From the NCBI GenBank assembly GCA_044226525.1, contig JBGAGV010000018.1, forward strand, positions 113,409 through 177,408: a stretch of 64,000 nucleotides of DNA. The letters are read 5' to 3'. This stretch comes from VFJQ01 sp044226525 (lineage in GTDB: Bacteria; Verrucomicrobiota; Verrucomicrobiia; Chthoniobacterales; Chthoniobacteraceae). The notes below the pieces were generated by a model. That model ran no database searches. It worked only from the letters and a program-made list of their open reading frames with translations, and was not told where the DNA came from. Positions 9,317-19,445 of the stretch are shown one piece after another. Made by a program: the position numbers and the translations under genes. Positions within the stretch are counted from its first letter, which is position 1, and each line of letters starts with the position of its first letter.

Positions 9317-10755
9317 GCGAGAATTCCCTTCACCACGTTGCCTTGTTCGCCACCGAGGATGGTCTCGGCGCGGCCGTTACGCTTGAACGCGAGCTTGTTG
9401 GCATCGAGGCCAAAGAGATGCAGGACGGTGGCAAGATAGTCGTGGTGGTGGACGACCTGATCGACGGCCTGGAGGCCCCATTCATCGGTCGCGCCGTGGA
9501 CGTGGCCCACTTTCACGCCACCGCCGGCGAGCCAGATGCTGAAGCCGTCGGTATTGTGATCGCGGCCCGGTTTGCTGTTCTTGCCTCGGCTTTGGATGAC
9601 GGGAAGCCGTCCCATTTCGCCGCCCCAGAAAACCAGCGTGTCGTCGAGCATGCCACGCGCTTTGAGGTCCAAGACGAGCGCGGCGCTCGGGCGGTCGGCC
9701 TGGGCGCATTTCTTCACGAGCGTTTCGTTGATGTTCTCGTGCATGTCCCACGAGTAATCCCAGATCTGCACGAAACGGACGCCGCGTTCCACGAGGCGGC
9801 GGGCAATCATGCAGGCTTCCGCGAGCGGGCGAGTGGTGTCGTTGTCGGCACCGTAGAGAGCGCGGGTGGCCGCGCTTTCCTTACGCACATCAAGCGCGTC
9901 GGTGGCAGCGGTCTGCATGCGAGCGGCCAGTTGATAGCTGGCGATGCGCGCCTGGAGATCGAGCTCTCCCTCGTGCTGCGCGAGGTGACGCTCGTTGATG
10001 CGGTCGAGGAACCCGAGCTGACGCTCCTGCGGCTCGCCCTTGAGGAAATCGGGGGCGTCGAGGTTCATGATGCGAGGTTCCTGCTCGCGCACGTGTGTTC
10101 CTTGATAAATCGAGGGTAACAACCCGCTTCCCCAGAAGGGCGAACCCGGCGGATTTTTGCGAATGACGAGCGCGACAAACGCCGGCAGGTCCCGCGATTC
10201 GCTGCCCAGCCCGTAGGTAAGCCAGCTCCCGAGGGCCGGACGTCCGCTGAGCCCGCTGCCCGTATCCATCGCTTTCATGCCCGCCACATGATTCCGAATG
10301 CCCTTCAAATTCATGGAGCGGATCATGCAGAGGTCGTCCGCAATGCCACCCATGTGCGGGACGAGTTCGGACATTTCGATGCCGCTCTGCCCGTGCCTGG
10401 TAAACTTGAACGGGCTGCCCATGATCACGCGTGTAGCACCGCCCGTGTTGTCGAACTTGATCTCCCCGCCGGTAAAGAGCTTGCCGTCGTGCTGATTGAG
10501 CAGCGGCTTGGGATCGAAGAGATCCATGTGGCTCGGCCCTCCGCCCATGAAAAGCGAGATCATCGCCTTTGCCCGAGGGGCGAAGTGCGGCTTCTTCGGC
10601 ACGGTGTCGTAAACGACCGGCGCAAGCAGGGGCTTTTCCGGTCCTTCGGCGGTGAAACCGTCCTCACGCAGAAGATTGAGCAGGCCGAAGGCACCGAGAT
10701 TGAAGGCATTCGTGCCGAGGAAATGGCGGCGGGAGCAGCAGGTTCCGGTGTTCAT
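9313..10755 (-). CDS. DUF1501 family protein, Tat-exported
   Basis: 480 residues. The N-terminus MNTGTCCSRRHFLGTNAF carries a twin-arginine motif (SRRHFLG). The body matches DUF1501, related to the alkaline phosphatase/sulfatase superfamily: AMISLFMGGGPSHMDLFDPK near the start, then FVQIWDYSWDMHENI, FWGGEMGR and GRDHNTDGFSIWLAGGGVK. The enzymatic role is not known. DUF1501 genes almost always follow a PSD1 cytochrome gene, as here (16-base gap), and the two are presumed to act together in the cell envelope. Confidence 0.9.
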   Translation of the reverse strand: MNTGTCCSRRHFLGTNAFNLGAFGLLNLLREDGFTAEGPEKPLLAPVVYDTVPKKPHFAPRAKAMISLFMGGGPSHMDLFDPKPLLNQHDGKLFTGGEIKFDNTGGATRVIMGSPFKFTRHGQSGIEMSELVPHMGGIADDLCMIRSMNLKGIRNHVAGMKAMDTGSGLSGRPALGSWLTYGLGSESRDLPAFVALVIRKNPPGSPFWGSGLLPSIYQGTHVREQEPRIMNLDAPDFLKGEPQERQLGFLDRINERHLAQHEGELDLQARIASYQLAARMQTAATDALDVRKESAATRALYGADNDTTRPLAEACMIARRLVERGVRFVQIWDYSWDMHENINETLVKKCAQADRPSAALVLDLKARGMLDDTLVFWGGEMGRLPVIQSRGKNSKPGRDHNTDGFSIWLAGGGVKVGHVHGATDEWGLQAVDQVVHHHDYLATVLHLFGLDANKLAFKRNGRAETILGGEQGNVVKGILA

Positions 10756-10771
10756 ACGTTAGTCACGAGGA

Positions 10772-13387
10772 TTAATCGACGTAGAGAAATCGGTTCGCGC
10801 CGAGCAGCGCCTGGCAGAGGCTGGCGAGCGCCTTCTCACGACCGTCGGGGAGTTTGGCGAACGCGTTACTTTGTGCGGCAAGATAAGCAGCGGCGTCCGC
10901 TTCGTCTTCCCTGGCAGGTGGACGAGAAAAGGCGAGTTCCCATGCCCGGCGCACGAGCCTCGCGACATCTGCGTCGGCCCCAGCGTCCTTCAGAACGCGC
11001 TGCGCAAACGTGCGCGACTGCTCGACCACGAACGCGCTGTTCATCAGCAACAGCGATTGCGGCGCGACCGTGCTCGAATTGCGCGCCTCACAATTCGGCT
11101 CCATCTGCGGCTCGTCGAAGACCGCGAGCTGATACGGCAGCGCGGACCGGCGCTGCTGCACATACACGCTGCGGCGAAATTCCTGCCCATCTTTCGAGGG
11201 TTCCTTTCCACCCACGATCACCTGGGCATTCGCATCTTCCATCACGCCGACCGGTGGCCCGAAGGGCGTCAGGTTCAGCTTGCCGGTGACGGCGAGAGTC
11301 GCGTCGCGAATGGTTTCCGCTTCGAGCCGCCGCACATTCGCATGCCAATAGAGCGAATTCATCGCATCGGAACGGTCGCCGTCCGGTCGCCGCGTCGAAG
11401 ACTGGCGATACGTGGCGGAAGTCATCACGAGGCGATGAAACTTCTTCACACTCCAGCGCTGCTGCATGAACTCGCTCGCCAGCCAGTCGAGCAATTCCGG
11501 GTGTGTCGGCCTCTCTCCTTGCCGCCCAAAATCACCCGCCGTGCCGACGAGGCCCCGACCGAAGTGGTGCATCCAGAATCGATTGACCAGGACCCGCGCG
11601 ACGAGAGGATGCTGGCCGCTGGTGATATGTTTGGCGAAAGCCAGGCGCCGGCCACTTGTGGCGAGCGCAGGATCGTCCTTCGCGACATCCACCGGCAGCA
11701 CGTGGCTGAGCACGCTAAGATCGCCCGGGCCGACCTGCTCGCCGGGCACCTGATAATTTCCACGCTGGAAAAGATTCGTAACCGGGATCGGACGCGCCGG
11801 CATCTCGGTGAGCGCACGCAGGCTGCCGACCACCGGCTTCTTCGCCGCCAGCTTTTCCTTGGCTTCCTTGTAGTCTTTCGACGCCTTTTCGAACTCGCCG
11901 ACCTTCTCCTTGTGACGCTGGATGAAGAGATTGATCTGCTGCTCGCTGTTCGAGATTTTGAGGAAAGGATGATCGAAGAGATACTTCGACTGCTCCGCCG
12001 GGAGTTCTTCCTTCCCCTCGCCTTTTTTCTGCCGGCTCGTCCACCACTGCAGCGCGGCGGTGCGGGCAAATTCGCGCTCGGCCTCGGGAATCGATTCCAG
12101 CTCCTTGTTCAACGTCCACGCGCGAAACTCATCGAGCTGTTTCGCATAGGCCGCATCGAGGATTTTGATCTCCTTGTCCACCTCGGCGATCTGCGCGGCA
12201 TCGGCCTTGGTGATCAGCGAAATCTCGCGTTTCCGCGGTTCGATCCAGCCCGCAAAATTGAGTCCCGGCTCGAGCACCGCGCGCAGCCGGTAGAAGTCTT
12301 TTTGCAGGATCGGATCGAAGCGATGATCGTGGCACTCCGCGCAGCCGACCGTCATGCCGAGCAGCGAGCTAGAAACGATCTTCACCGTCTCCGTGATGAC
12401 CGCATTCTGCGCGACTTTCTGGTCCATGTTGCGCGTGCCAGTGCCATCGGGGGCCATGCGGAGGAACCCGGTGGCCGTGAGCTTCTCAATTTCATCCGGA
12501 GAGAGATCGCCCGGGTGCGGGTAGGCGATCATTTCATCGCCCGCGAGTTGTTCGCGAATAAACATGTCGAAGGGTTTGTCTGCGTTGAACGACCTGATGA
12601 TGTAATCGCGATAACGCCATGCCGAATCGCGCGGCGTGTCGTCGTCGTTGTAGCCTTCGCTATCGGCGTAGCCGATCACATCGAGCCAGTGGCGGCCCCA
12701 CCGCTCGCCGTATTGCGGGGAAGCCAGCAGGTCATCGATGAGACGCTCCCAGGCATCCGGGCGCGCATCCTTCTCAAAGGCTTCGACCTGCGCACGCGTG
12801 GGCGGGAGGCCGACCAGATCAAAACAAGCGCGGCGGATCAGCGTCGCGCGGTCCGCTTCGGGAGAAAGGGTAAGTTGGTTCGCGTTCAGTTTCGCGCGGA
12901 TAAAAGCATCGATGGGATTAGCTTCGGGGCCGGGCGGATTCGGTCGGGCGATCGGTTGAAACGCCCACCACGCGCGTTCCTCCTCGGTGATTCCGCCGGC
13001 CTCCTCGGCCTTCTCCGGCTCGGGCCGCTGCGTCTTCGCTCCTTGGAGGATCCATTGCTCGATGATCGCGATTTCCTCCGGCTTGAGCGGCTTCGCCTTC
13101 TTCGGCATTTCGCCTTCCTTGATGAGATCGAGCAGCAGGCTGTCGTGCGGATTACCGGGAACGATCGCCGGGCCGCTTTCACCACCCTCTTCCAAAAGCC
13201 GCTTCAGCCGCACGTCGAGAGCACCTTTGAGCTTTCCGTCTTCGCCGTGGCACTGGAAACAATGCGCTTTCAGAATGGGCCGGACGTCACGCTCGAACGT
13301 CACACCCATGATCGCCGCGCGCCCCGGCACGGCAAGCGCCAGCACGGCAAGAGCAGGCAGGTTCAGGAGGCTCGGTCGGAGGAGCAT
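10772..13387 (-). CDS. PSD1 / planctomycete cytochrome c protein (DUF1549, DUF1553)
   Basis: 871 residues with a signal peptide. Order of domains: PSD1-type cytochrome c with haem site C43-F-Q-C-H47 in a VRPILKAHCFQCHGEDGKLK context (about 30-115), DUF1549 (about 155-370) containing a second CAECH motif (TVGCAECHDHRFDPI), a lysine-rich helical linker, and DUF1553 (about 590-850; HPLVARVLVNRFWMHHFGRG and ARNSSTVAPQSLLLMNS). This architecture is specific to the Planctomycetes-Verrucomicrobia group and is encoded beside DUF1501 proteins and sulfatases. Function is presumed envelope redox chemistry linked to polysaccharide use. Confidence 0.92.
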   Translation of the reverse strand: MLLRPSLLNLPALAVLALAVPGRAAIMGVTFERDVRPILKAHCFQCHGEDGKLKGALDVRLKRLLEEGGESGPAIVPGNPHDSLLLDLIKEGEMPKKAKPLKPEEIAIIEQWILQGAKTQRPEPEKAEEAGGITEEERAWWAFQPIARPNPPGPEANPIDAFIRAKLNANQLTLSPEADRATLIRRACFDLVGLPPTRAQVEAFEKDARPDAWERLIDDLLASPQYGERWGRHWLDVIGYADSEGYNDDDTPRDSAWRYRDYIIRSFNADKPFDMFIREQLAGDEMIAYPHPGDLSPDEIEKLTATGFLRMAPDGTGTRNMDQKVAQNAVITETVKIVSSSLLGMTVGCAECHDHRFDPILQKDFYRLRAVLEPGLNFAGWIEPRKREISLITKADAAQIAEVDKEIKILDAAYAKQLDEFRAWTLNKELESIPEAEREFARTAALQWWTSRQKKGEGKEELPAEQSKYLFDHPFLKISNSEQQINLFIQRHKEKVGEFEKASKDYKEAKEKLAAKKPVVGSLRALTEMPARPIPVTNLFQRGNYQVPGEQVGPGDLSVLSHVLPVDVAKDDPALATSGRRLAFAKHITSGQHPLVARVLVNRFWMHHFGRGLVGTAGDFGRQGERPTHPELLDWLASEFMQQRWSVKKFHRLVMTSATYRQSSTRRPDGDRSDAMNSLYWHANVRRLEAETIRDATLAVTGKLNLTPFGPPVGVMEDANAQVIVGGKEPSKDGQEFRRSVYVQQRRSALPYQLAVFDEPQMEPNCEARNSSTVAPQSLLLMNSAFVVEQSRTFAQRVLKDAGADADVARLVRRAWELAFSRPPAREDEADAAAYLAAQSNAFAKLPDGREKALASLCQALLGANRFLYVD

Positions 13388-13429
13388 GGCGTGCCGATCA
13401 TCCAGCGGATGTTTCCTTAGCCTCGGGAA

Positions 13430-14761
13430 TCATTCCTTCGCGGCCTTCTTCTTTGCCGGCCGGGGGCTCTCGAAAAGGGGTGCGATCAGCTCCGAGTTCC
13501 ACGCCAAAGCCGCCTTTTCAAGTTCCGCAGCTTTCGCGATCTCCCGCGCAGCGAGATCGGTGGTTTCGCCGAGATCTTCGGCAAGGTTGTAAAGCTGCGG
13601 CTGGGCCCCACTCTGCCGCACCCATTTCCAATCGCCCGCGCGCACGGCCAGTTGCTCGCCACCGCCGCTCCGCCAGAAAAGGTGATCGTGCGGCGCACCG
13701 GTTTTTTCTCCGGTGAGGAACGGGATGAGATTGACACCGTCCAGCTTCACGCCATCGGGCACTTTCGCCCCGCCAACAGCTGCCGCCGTGGCGAAGAAAT
13801 CAAGCTGAATGACTGGCTGCGCATACTCTTTCCCCTTCGGCAGCTTTGCCGGCCACGAGACCAGAAAGGGCACGCGGATTCCACCCTCGTAAACCGAGCC
13901 CTTCCCCGCGCGCAAGGGCCCATTGCTGCACGGCACCACCGTGATAGGGCCGCCATTATCGCTGATGAAAAAGACCAGTGTGTTCTCCTCCGCACCGCTC
14001 GCCTTGACCGCCGCCAGCGTTGCTCCGACCGCATCGTCGAGCGCACAAATCATCGCGGCCAACGTGCGCCGTTTTTCGTCGGCGATGGATTTCACCCGCC
14101 CGAGATATTTCTCCGTCGCCTGCTGCGGCGTATGCGGCGCATTGAAGGCGAGGTAAAGCAGCCATGGTTCCTTCGCATGGCGTCGAATGAACGCCGGTGC
14201 TTCTTCGCCGAAGTGCTCGGTGAGATACTTCGTGTGCGTTTCGGGCGATCCGTTCCGATCAAGTGGGATATTGTATTCTACCCCCTTGGTCGAACCTGCC
14301 AGATACACGTGCCCGCCACCGAGGATGCCGAAGTAGTCTTCGAATCCGCGACGGTTGGGATGAAACTGCGGATGCGCGCCGAGATGCCATTTGCCCACCG
14401 CGCCGGTGGCGTAACCAGCGGTTTTCATCACCTGCGGCAGGGTGGCCTGCGAAAGCGGCAACCCCGCGACGGTGCTCTCGGGCAGCCAGGCCGGGTTGTT
14501 TTCATGGCCAAAGCGCTGCTGATAGCGACCCGTCATCAGCCCCGCCCGCGTCGGACTGCAAAACGGATGTGACACGTAACCGCTCGTGCAGCGCACGCTG
14601 CGCGCCGCCAGCGTATCGAGATGCGGCGTGGGCACATCCTTCGCGCCTTGGAAACCGACATCCGCATAGCCGAGGTCGTCCGCGACGATGATGAGGATAT
14701 TCGGTTTTTCCGCCGCGACGGCAGCCAACGAGAGGGCGAGGAGAACAGCAAGGAGACGCAT
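13430..14761 (-). CDS. Secreted sulfatase, arylsulfatase A-like
   Basis: 443 residues from the ATG at 14759-14761, chosen because the signal peptide MRLLAVLLALSLAAVAAEKP begins there. Metal ligands lie in IIVADDLGYADVG; the signature is C68-S-P-T-R72 followed by AGLMTGRYQQRFG, the site of formylglycine formation. SDNGGP and KWHLGAH match further active-site positions. It ends 42 bases before the PSD1 gene. Sulfatase plus PSD1/DUF1501 is a recurring set in this phylum. The sulfated substrate cannot be told from sequence. Confidence 0.9.
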   Translation of the reverse strand: MRLLAVLLALSLAAVAAEKPNILIIVADDLGYADVGFQGAKDVPTPHLDTLAARSVRCTSGYVSHPFCSPTRAGLMTGRYQQRFGHENNPAWLPESTVAGLPLSQATLPQVMKTAGYATGAVGKWHLGAHPQFHPNRRGFEDYFGILGGGHVYLAGSTKGVEYNIPLDRNGSPETHTKYLTEHFGEEAPAFIRRHAKEPWLLYLAFNAPHTPQQATEKYLGRVKSIADEKRRTLAAMICALDDAVGATLAAVKASGAEENTLVFFISDNGGPITVVPCSNGPLRAGKGSVYEGGIRVPFLVSWPAKLPKGKEYAQPVIQLDFFATAAAVGGAKVPDGVKLDGVNLIPFLTGEKTGAPHDHLFWRSGGGEQLAVRAGDWKWVRQSGAQPQLYNLAEDLGETTDLAAREIAKAAELEKAALAWNSELIAPLFESPRPAKKKAAKE

Positions 14762-14814
14762 GGGATCACGGCTATGCCAAACCATGCTCCCAAGGAACTA
14801 GACCGTTGCGCGGG

Positions 14815-15513
14815 TCAGCGGAGTTGTTCGCGGAGCACTGGCAGCAAAAGATCGGCGACGAGTTGATGCCCTCGATCATTCGGATGCATGCCGTCCAGCA
14901 ATAACGGATCGATCGTCTCGCCCGTCTTCACCCGAGCATCGTAGGCCGCCCGCACATCGACGAGCGGCACATGAAGGTCGGACGCAATCTTTCGCACCGT
15001 TTCATTGTAGTGAACCAGCGCCGGCGTCTCGAAGCCATCCACCTCGTCGGGCCGATAGGGCGGCTTGCCATACCTTTCCTTCAGCACCGGTGTCCAGCGC
15101 GCGGGATTAGTCGTCATGAGGATGGGCGCCGCGCCATGCTCACGCAGAGAAGCGATCATCCAGCGCAAGTTCGCTTCGTAATCCGCCAGCGATACGCGTG
15201 ACGTGGTCACAGGTGGCTCTTTCCAGACATCGATCGCGGCATCGTTCAGGCCAAATTGAATCACCACCACCCGCGGCTGGTGCGCGAGCACATCGCGCTC
15301 AAACCGCCGGCGCGCCATCGTGGTCGTATTGCCCCCCACGCCCGCATTGTGCACCACCTCACTTCCAAGGGCCTCTTCCACCCGTTGCGCATAAACCTTC
15401 TGCACTGCCCCGGGCCGCAACGCCGTGGTTGAATCTCCAAACATCACAATTCCTCCCCCACGCGCGGCGGGCATGCAGGAAATGATGGCTAATGAGAAAA
15501 CGAACCAGCGCAT
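14815..15513 (-). CDS. Secreted SGNH/GDSL hydrolase
   Basis: 232 residues. A short signal peptide (MRWFVFSLAIISCMPAARGG) precedes block I GDSTT (Ser nucleophile at about 28), block II with AGVGGNTT, block III GLNDA, and the C-terminal block V DGMHPNDRGH with the Asp and His of the triad. SGNH enzymes in such settings are commonly carbohydrate or rhamnogalacturonan acetylesterases. It is the first gene of the second leftward block (SGNH, sulfatase, PSD1, DUF1501) and diverges from the RND gene. Confidence 0.85.
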   Translation of the reverse strand: MRWFVFSLAIISCMPAARGGGIVMFGDSTTALRPGAVQKVYAQRVEEALGSEVVHNAGVGGNTTTMARRRFERDVLAHQPRVVVIQFGLNDAAIDVWKEPPVTTSRVSLADYEANLRWMIASLREHGAAPILMTTNPARWTPVLKERYGKPPYRPDEVDGFETPALVHYNETVRKIASDLHVPLVDVRAAYDARVKTGETIDPLLLDGMHPNDRGHQLVADLLLPVLREQLR

Positions 15514-15600
15514 GGGAGTTCGCCAACCAAGCTACTTCGCCATCTTTCGGAAACCAGACCTTCGCACAGGCTCGGTTTGCCAGCAGCGCCGGTCTGCGGC

Positions 15601-18600
15601 ATGAACGCGTCCTTCATGCACCACCCGACCGAAGGTCCACATCCTTATTCCGAAAAGGGAGGTCTGGCGCGTTACTTTGTGGAGCATCGCGAAGTGGGCT
15701 GGCTCGCACTGGTGGCGGTGCTCGTATGGGGATTTCTATCGTATCGCATGCTGCCGCAGCAGGAAGACCCCACTCTTCCTGGCCGGATCGCGCGGGTCGT
15801 CTGCGTGCTGCCGGGTGCGACAGCGGCGCGGGTGGAACAACTCATCACGAAACCGGTCGAGAAGAAGATCGCCGAGCTGGAGACGATCGAGGAAATGAGT
15901 TCCGAAACCCGCGAGGGCGTCGTCATCGTCACGCTCGGCCAGCGCTCCGCCTCGCTCGCCCGCACAGAGCAGGAGTGGGACAAGTTGCGCGCCAAACTTG
16001 CCGAAGTCGCGCTGCCGGAAGGCGCCTGGGCACCGCAGCTCCAGACCGATTTTGGCGACGTGACCACGCTTTTGCTCGGTCTCACCGGGGCGGCGGAGGG
16101 CGACGATCGGGCCCTTGAGGTCGCCGCCGACCGGCTTGAGGATGAGCTGAAGCAGATCCCCAGCGTGGGCCGCACTCGCAAACTCGGCGTCGTGGGCGAC
16201 GCGGTGCATCTGCTTTTCTCACCCGGAAAGCTGAATCAGCACGGACTTTCACTTTTCCGTGTGGTCGAGGCGCTCAAACAGCGCAATCAACTCGTCCCCT
16301 CGGGCACTTTTCACGCGGGCCCCGAAGACCTTCCCGTGCAGCTCTCCGGCGAGTTTCACAACGAGGCAGACCTGCGCTCCGCCATCGTCGGCGCGGCGCC
16401 GGATGGACAGTCCATCCGGCTCGGCGACGTGATGGAAGTGCGCCGCGGTTACGAAGAACCGCGCCCTTTCCATATCGAGGCATTCGATCGCCAGCACAGC
16501 GAACTGCAACGCGCCCCCTCGGTGCTGCTCGCCGTGGAAATGAAATCGGGCCAGGTGATCGGCGAATTCTCGCGCACCGTCCGTGCCGCCATCGACCGGG
16601 TGCAGCCACAGCTCGCGGAGGGTCTGCGCATCATCACCGTTTCCGATCAGCCGAAATCGGTCGAACGCCGGCTCGATCAATTCGACAAATGCTTCGGCGA
16701 AGCGGTGCTCGTAGTCATCCTCGTCTCGCTGCTGCTGATGGAATGGCGCGCCGCCCTCATCGTCGCGCTCGCCATTCCGCTCACCATCGCGATGACCCTC
16801 GGCGGCATGGCGCTGGCCGGCATCCCGCTGCACCAGATTTCCATCGCCGCGCTCATCATCGCTCTCGGCATGCTGGTGGACGACCCCGTGGTTGCCGCCG
16901 ATGGCATCAATCGAGAACTCGCGCAGGGCAGGCCGCCCGAAACCGCGGCGTGGCTCGGGCCATTCAAGCTCCGCCGCGCAATTTTCTTCGCCACCCTCAT
17001 CAATATCTTCGCCTTCCTGCCACTGGTGCTCCTGCCGGGCGACAAGAAGTCGTTCATCTACGCCCTGCCAGTGGTCGTCACGATTTCGCTGATCGCGTCG
17101 CGCATTGTGTCGATGACGTTCATTCCCCTGCTCGGCTACTACGTGCTGCGTGGCCAGCGCGGATTCGATCGGGGCGGGTGGCTGGCGCGGCTCTATCGGC
17201 CCGTCATCGAAGACGCGCTACGCCGGCCGTGGATCGCGGTGCTTCTTGCCTACGGCCTGCTCGCCGCCAGCCTCACCATCGCGCCGCGGCTGGGGCGGCA
17301 GTTCTTTCCGCCAGCGGAGCGGCATCAACTGCTGGTAGATATCGCCCTGCCGGAATCGACCCCGCTCACTCGCACCCACGGAATCTGCGGCGATGTATTC
17401 CGTCTGCTGAAGGGCCACGAAGAAATCGAAAGCGGAGCGATCTTCATCGGCGGATCGGGGCCACGCTTTTACTACAACGTGACGCCGAAAGCCCCGGCCA
17501 ATCATCTCGCACAGGTCCTGATCAATACCCGCACCGCCGAAGAAGTCCCCGCACTGGTGGCGAAGCTGCGCGACGAACTCGACCGCGAAATTCCCGGTGT
17601 GCGCTGTGTGGTGATGCGCCTCGAACAGGGCCCGCCCGTCGATTCACCGATCCAGATCCGGCTGACCGGCGGCGATCTCGAAACCTTGCGCTCGGTTGCC
17701 GCGCAGGTGTCCACGGCTCTGCGTGACGCCCGGGCCTACCACGTGCACGACGACCTCGGCAGCCCCACACCAACTCTCGACCTCACCGTCGATCAGGACC
17801 GCGCCAGCGCACTCGGCGTCGTCGCCCCGGCCATCGGCGCCATCGTGCGCTCCGCCTTTGCCGGGCTCAAGCTCACCGCACTGCGCGAAGGCGCGCATCT
17901 CGTGCCGGTGATGCTTCGGCTGCGGCCCGAGGAAACCGGCACGGTGGAAAAGATTCGCGAGATCAAAGTGGAATCGCTGACCGGGCCGCTCGTTCCGCTG
18001 CGCGAATTCGCCACCGTGGAACGCCGCACCGGCTTCGCCTCCATCCCGCACTTCGGCCAGCGCCGCGCCGTCACGGTGAAGGCGTATTCCATGCTCGGCG
18101 AATTGCCGGCGGAGGCGCTTGACCGCGCGCGACCCGCGATCGACCGCATCGCACTTCCCGCTGGTTACACGCTCGAATACGCTGGCGAAGCGAAGGAACT
18201 GACACAAAGCCGCGATGAAATGAGCCGGGTGATGGCGGTATCGCTCGCCTTGATCGCGCTGACGATGGTCATCCAATTCAACTCGCTCGCAAAATCCCTC
18301 GCGGTGATGCTCACCGTCCCGCTCGGATTGATCGGTGCGCTGATTGGCCTCACTCTTTTCCACGCCCCGCTGGGCTTCATGGCCATGCTCGCGGTGGTCA
18401 GCCTCGCCGGGGTGATCGTCAGCCACATCATCGTCCTCTCGGACGCCATCGAAGAAGGTCGCACCGAAGGTCTGGCGTTGCGTTCGGCCCTCATCCGCGC
18501 CGGCCTTGTGCGGATGCGCCCGGTGCTGGTGACCGTGCTCGCCACGGCTGGCGGCCTCGTTCCGCTGGCACTGAAAGGCGGCGAACTCTGGCGCCCGCTC

Positions 18601-18696
18601 ACCGCCGTGCACATTTGTGGACTGCTCGTCGCCACCGTGCTGACTCTTTTCGTGCTCCCGGTATTCTATTACCTTTTCGTCCGCCGCACTGAGTAA
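15601..18696 (+). CDS. RND-family efflux permease (AcrB/AcrD/AcrF type)
   Basis: About 1031 residues, the usual length for AcrB-type inner-membrane pumps. A first membrane segment (GWLALVAVLVWGFLSYRMLP) leads into the porter domain, then six membrane helices, a second porter domain and a final helix bundle ending in TVLTLFVLPVFYYLFV. The proton-relay acidic pair is present in GMLVDDPVVAADG. The start is uncertain: in-frame candidates are 15577, 15601 and 15616, none with a good ribosome binding site. No membrane-fusion protein or outer-membrane channel gene is next to it, which is unusual for this family, so substrate and direction are open. Confidence 0.88.
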   Translation: MNASFMHHPTEGPHPYSEKGGLARYFVEHREVGWLALVAVLVWGFLSYRMLPQQEDPTLPGRIARVVCVLPGATAARVEQLITKPVEKKIAELETIEEMSSETREGVVIVTLGQRSASLARTEQEWDKLRAKLAEVALPEGAWAPQLQTDFGDVTTLLLGLTGAAEGDDRALEVAADRLEDELKQIPSVGRTRKLGVVGDAVHLLFSPGKLNQHGLSLFRVVEALKQRNQLVPSGTFHAGPEDLPVQLSGEFHNEADLRSAIVGAAPDGQSIRLGDVMEVRRGYEEPRPFHIEAFDRQHSELQRAPSVLLAVEMKSGQVIGEFSRTVRAAIDRVQPQLAEGLRIITVSDQPKSVERRLDQFDKCFGEAVLVVILVSLLLMEWRAALIVALAIPLTIAMTLGGMALAGIPLHQISIAALIIALGMLVDDPVVAADGINRELAQGRPPETAAWLGPFKLRRAIFFATLINIFAFLPLVLLPGDKKSFIYALPVVVTISLIASRIVSMTFIPLLGYYVLRGQRGFDRGGWLARLYRPVIEDALRRPWIAVLLAYGLLAASLTIAPRLGRQFFPPAERHQLLVDIALPESTPLTRTHGICGDVFRLLKGHEEIESGAIFIGGSGPRFYYNVTPKAPANHLAQVLINTRTAEEVPALVAKLRDELDREIPGVRCVVMRLEQGPPVDSPIQIRLTGGDLETLRSVAAQVSTALRDARAYHVHDDLGSPTPTLDLTVDQDRASALGVVAPAIGAIVRSAFAGLKLTALREGAHLVPVMLRLRPEETGTVEKIREIKVESLTGPLVPLREFATVERRTGFASIPHFGQRRAVTVKAYSMLGELPAEALDRARPAIDRIALPAGYTLEYAGEAKELTQSRDEMSRVMAVSLALIALTMVIQFNSLAKSLAVMLTVPLGLIGALIGLTLFHAPLGFMAMLAVVSLAGVIVSHIIVLSDAIEEGRTEGLALRSALIRAGLVRMRPVLVTVLATAGGLVPLALKGGELWRPLTAVHICGLLVATVLTLFVLPVFYYLFVRRTE

Positions 18697-18747
18697 ATCG
18701 GTCGGGAGGCTTTACCCGCCGGTCGCTTCTTTTTACTCTCCACCGCC

Positions 18748-19440
18748 ATGAAGACTCCGCCGACTCGCCTCTTCCTCGTCCGCCACGGTGCCACCGTTCT
18801 CACCGCGGAAGATCGCTTCGCCGGGGCCACCGATGTGCAGCTTTCCGACGAAGGCCGCGGCCAGGCCCGACGGCTTGCCGCGCGGCTTCGGCGTGAACCG
18901 ATCGAGGCCGTATATGCCTCGCCCCTCGATCGCACCATGGAAACGGCGCGATTGATCGCCGAACCGCATGGGCTTAATCCCAAACCGCGTGATGGCTTGC
19001 GGGAAATTTCGCATGGTCGCTGGGAGCAGATGACGCGTGCCGAGGTCGAAGCCCAGTTCCCCACCGAGGCCGCAGCATGGGACGAAGATCCTTTCACCTC
19101 CGCGCCGGTAGGTGGCGAAAGCGGACTGGCGGTGACGGCGCGAGCCCTGCCAACTCTGCTCGACATCGTGCGTGCGCACCCCGGGAAACATGTGCTCGTG
19201 GTTTCACACAAGGCGACCATCCGACTGCTGCTCAGTTCGCTCCTTGGCTTCGACCCGCGCCGTTTCCGCGATAATCTCGACCAGGCGCCATGTGCACTGA
19301 ACATCGTTGATTTCAAGGACACCGTGCACGCCCGGCTCACCCTTTTCAACGACACGTCGCACTACACCGAGACCGGGCTCGCAATTCCAGAAATGCCCAC
19401 CGCCCGCTTGTCAAAAGCGTGGAGCGGACCGGTCATGTAA
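18748..19440 (+). CDS. Histidine phosphatase family protein
   Basis: 230 residues. The catalytic motif LVR12H13G14 is at the N-terminus, followed by LSDEGRGQARRLAARL, the acid region REISHGRWE and the second histidine in VLVVSHKATIRLLLS. This is the phosphoglycerate-mutase/CobC-like branch acting on small phosphorylated metabolites. The substrate cannot be told. It lies 51 bases after the RND gene and converges with the PdeM gene (5-base gap). Confidence 0.88.
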   Translation: MKTPPTRLFLVRHGATVLTAEDRFAGATDVQLSDEGRGQARRLAARLRREPIEAVYASPLDRTMETARLIAEPHGLNPKPRDGLREISHGRWEQMTRAEVEAQFPTEAAAWDEDPFTSAPVGGESGLAVTARALPTLLDIVRAHPGKHVLVVSHKATIRLLLSSLLGFDPRRFRDNLDQAPCALNIVDFKDTVHARLTLFNDTSHYTETGLAIPEMPTARLSKAWSGPVM

Positions 19441-19445
19441 TCCAC

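Noticed and set aside
10871..13420. 849-codon plus-strand reading frame opposite the PSD1 cytochrome gene
   Set aside because: Arginine- and leucine-rich composition without domains, the usual effect of GC-rich codon use on the opposite strand. The minus-strand frame has signal peptide, haem site and two known domains.
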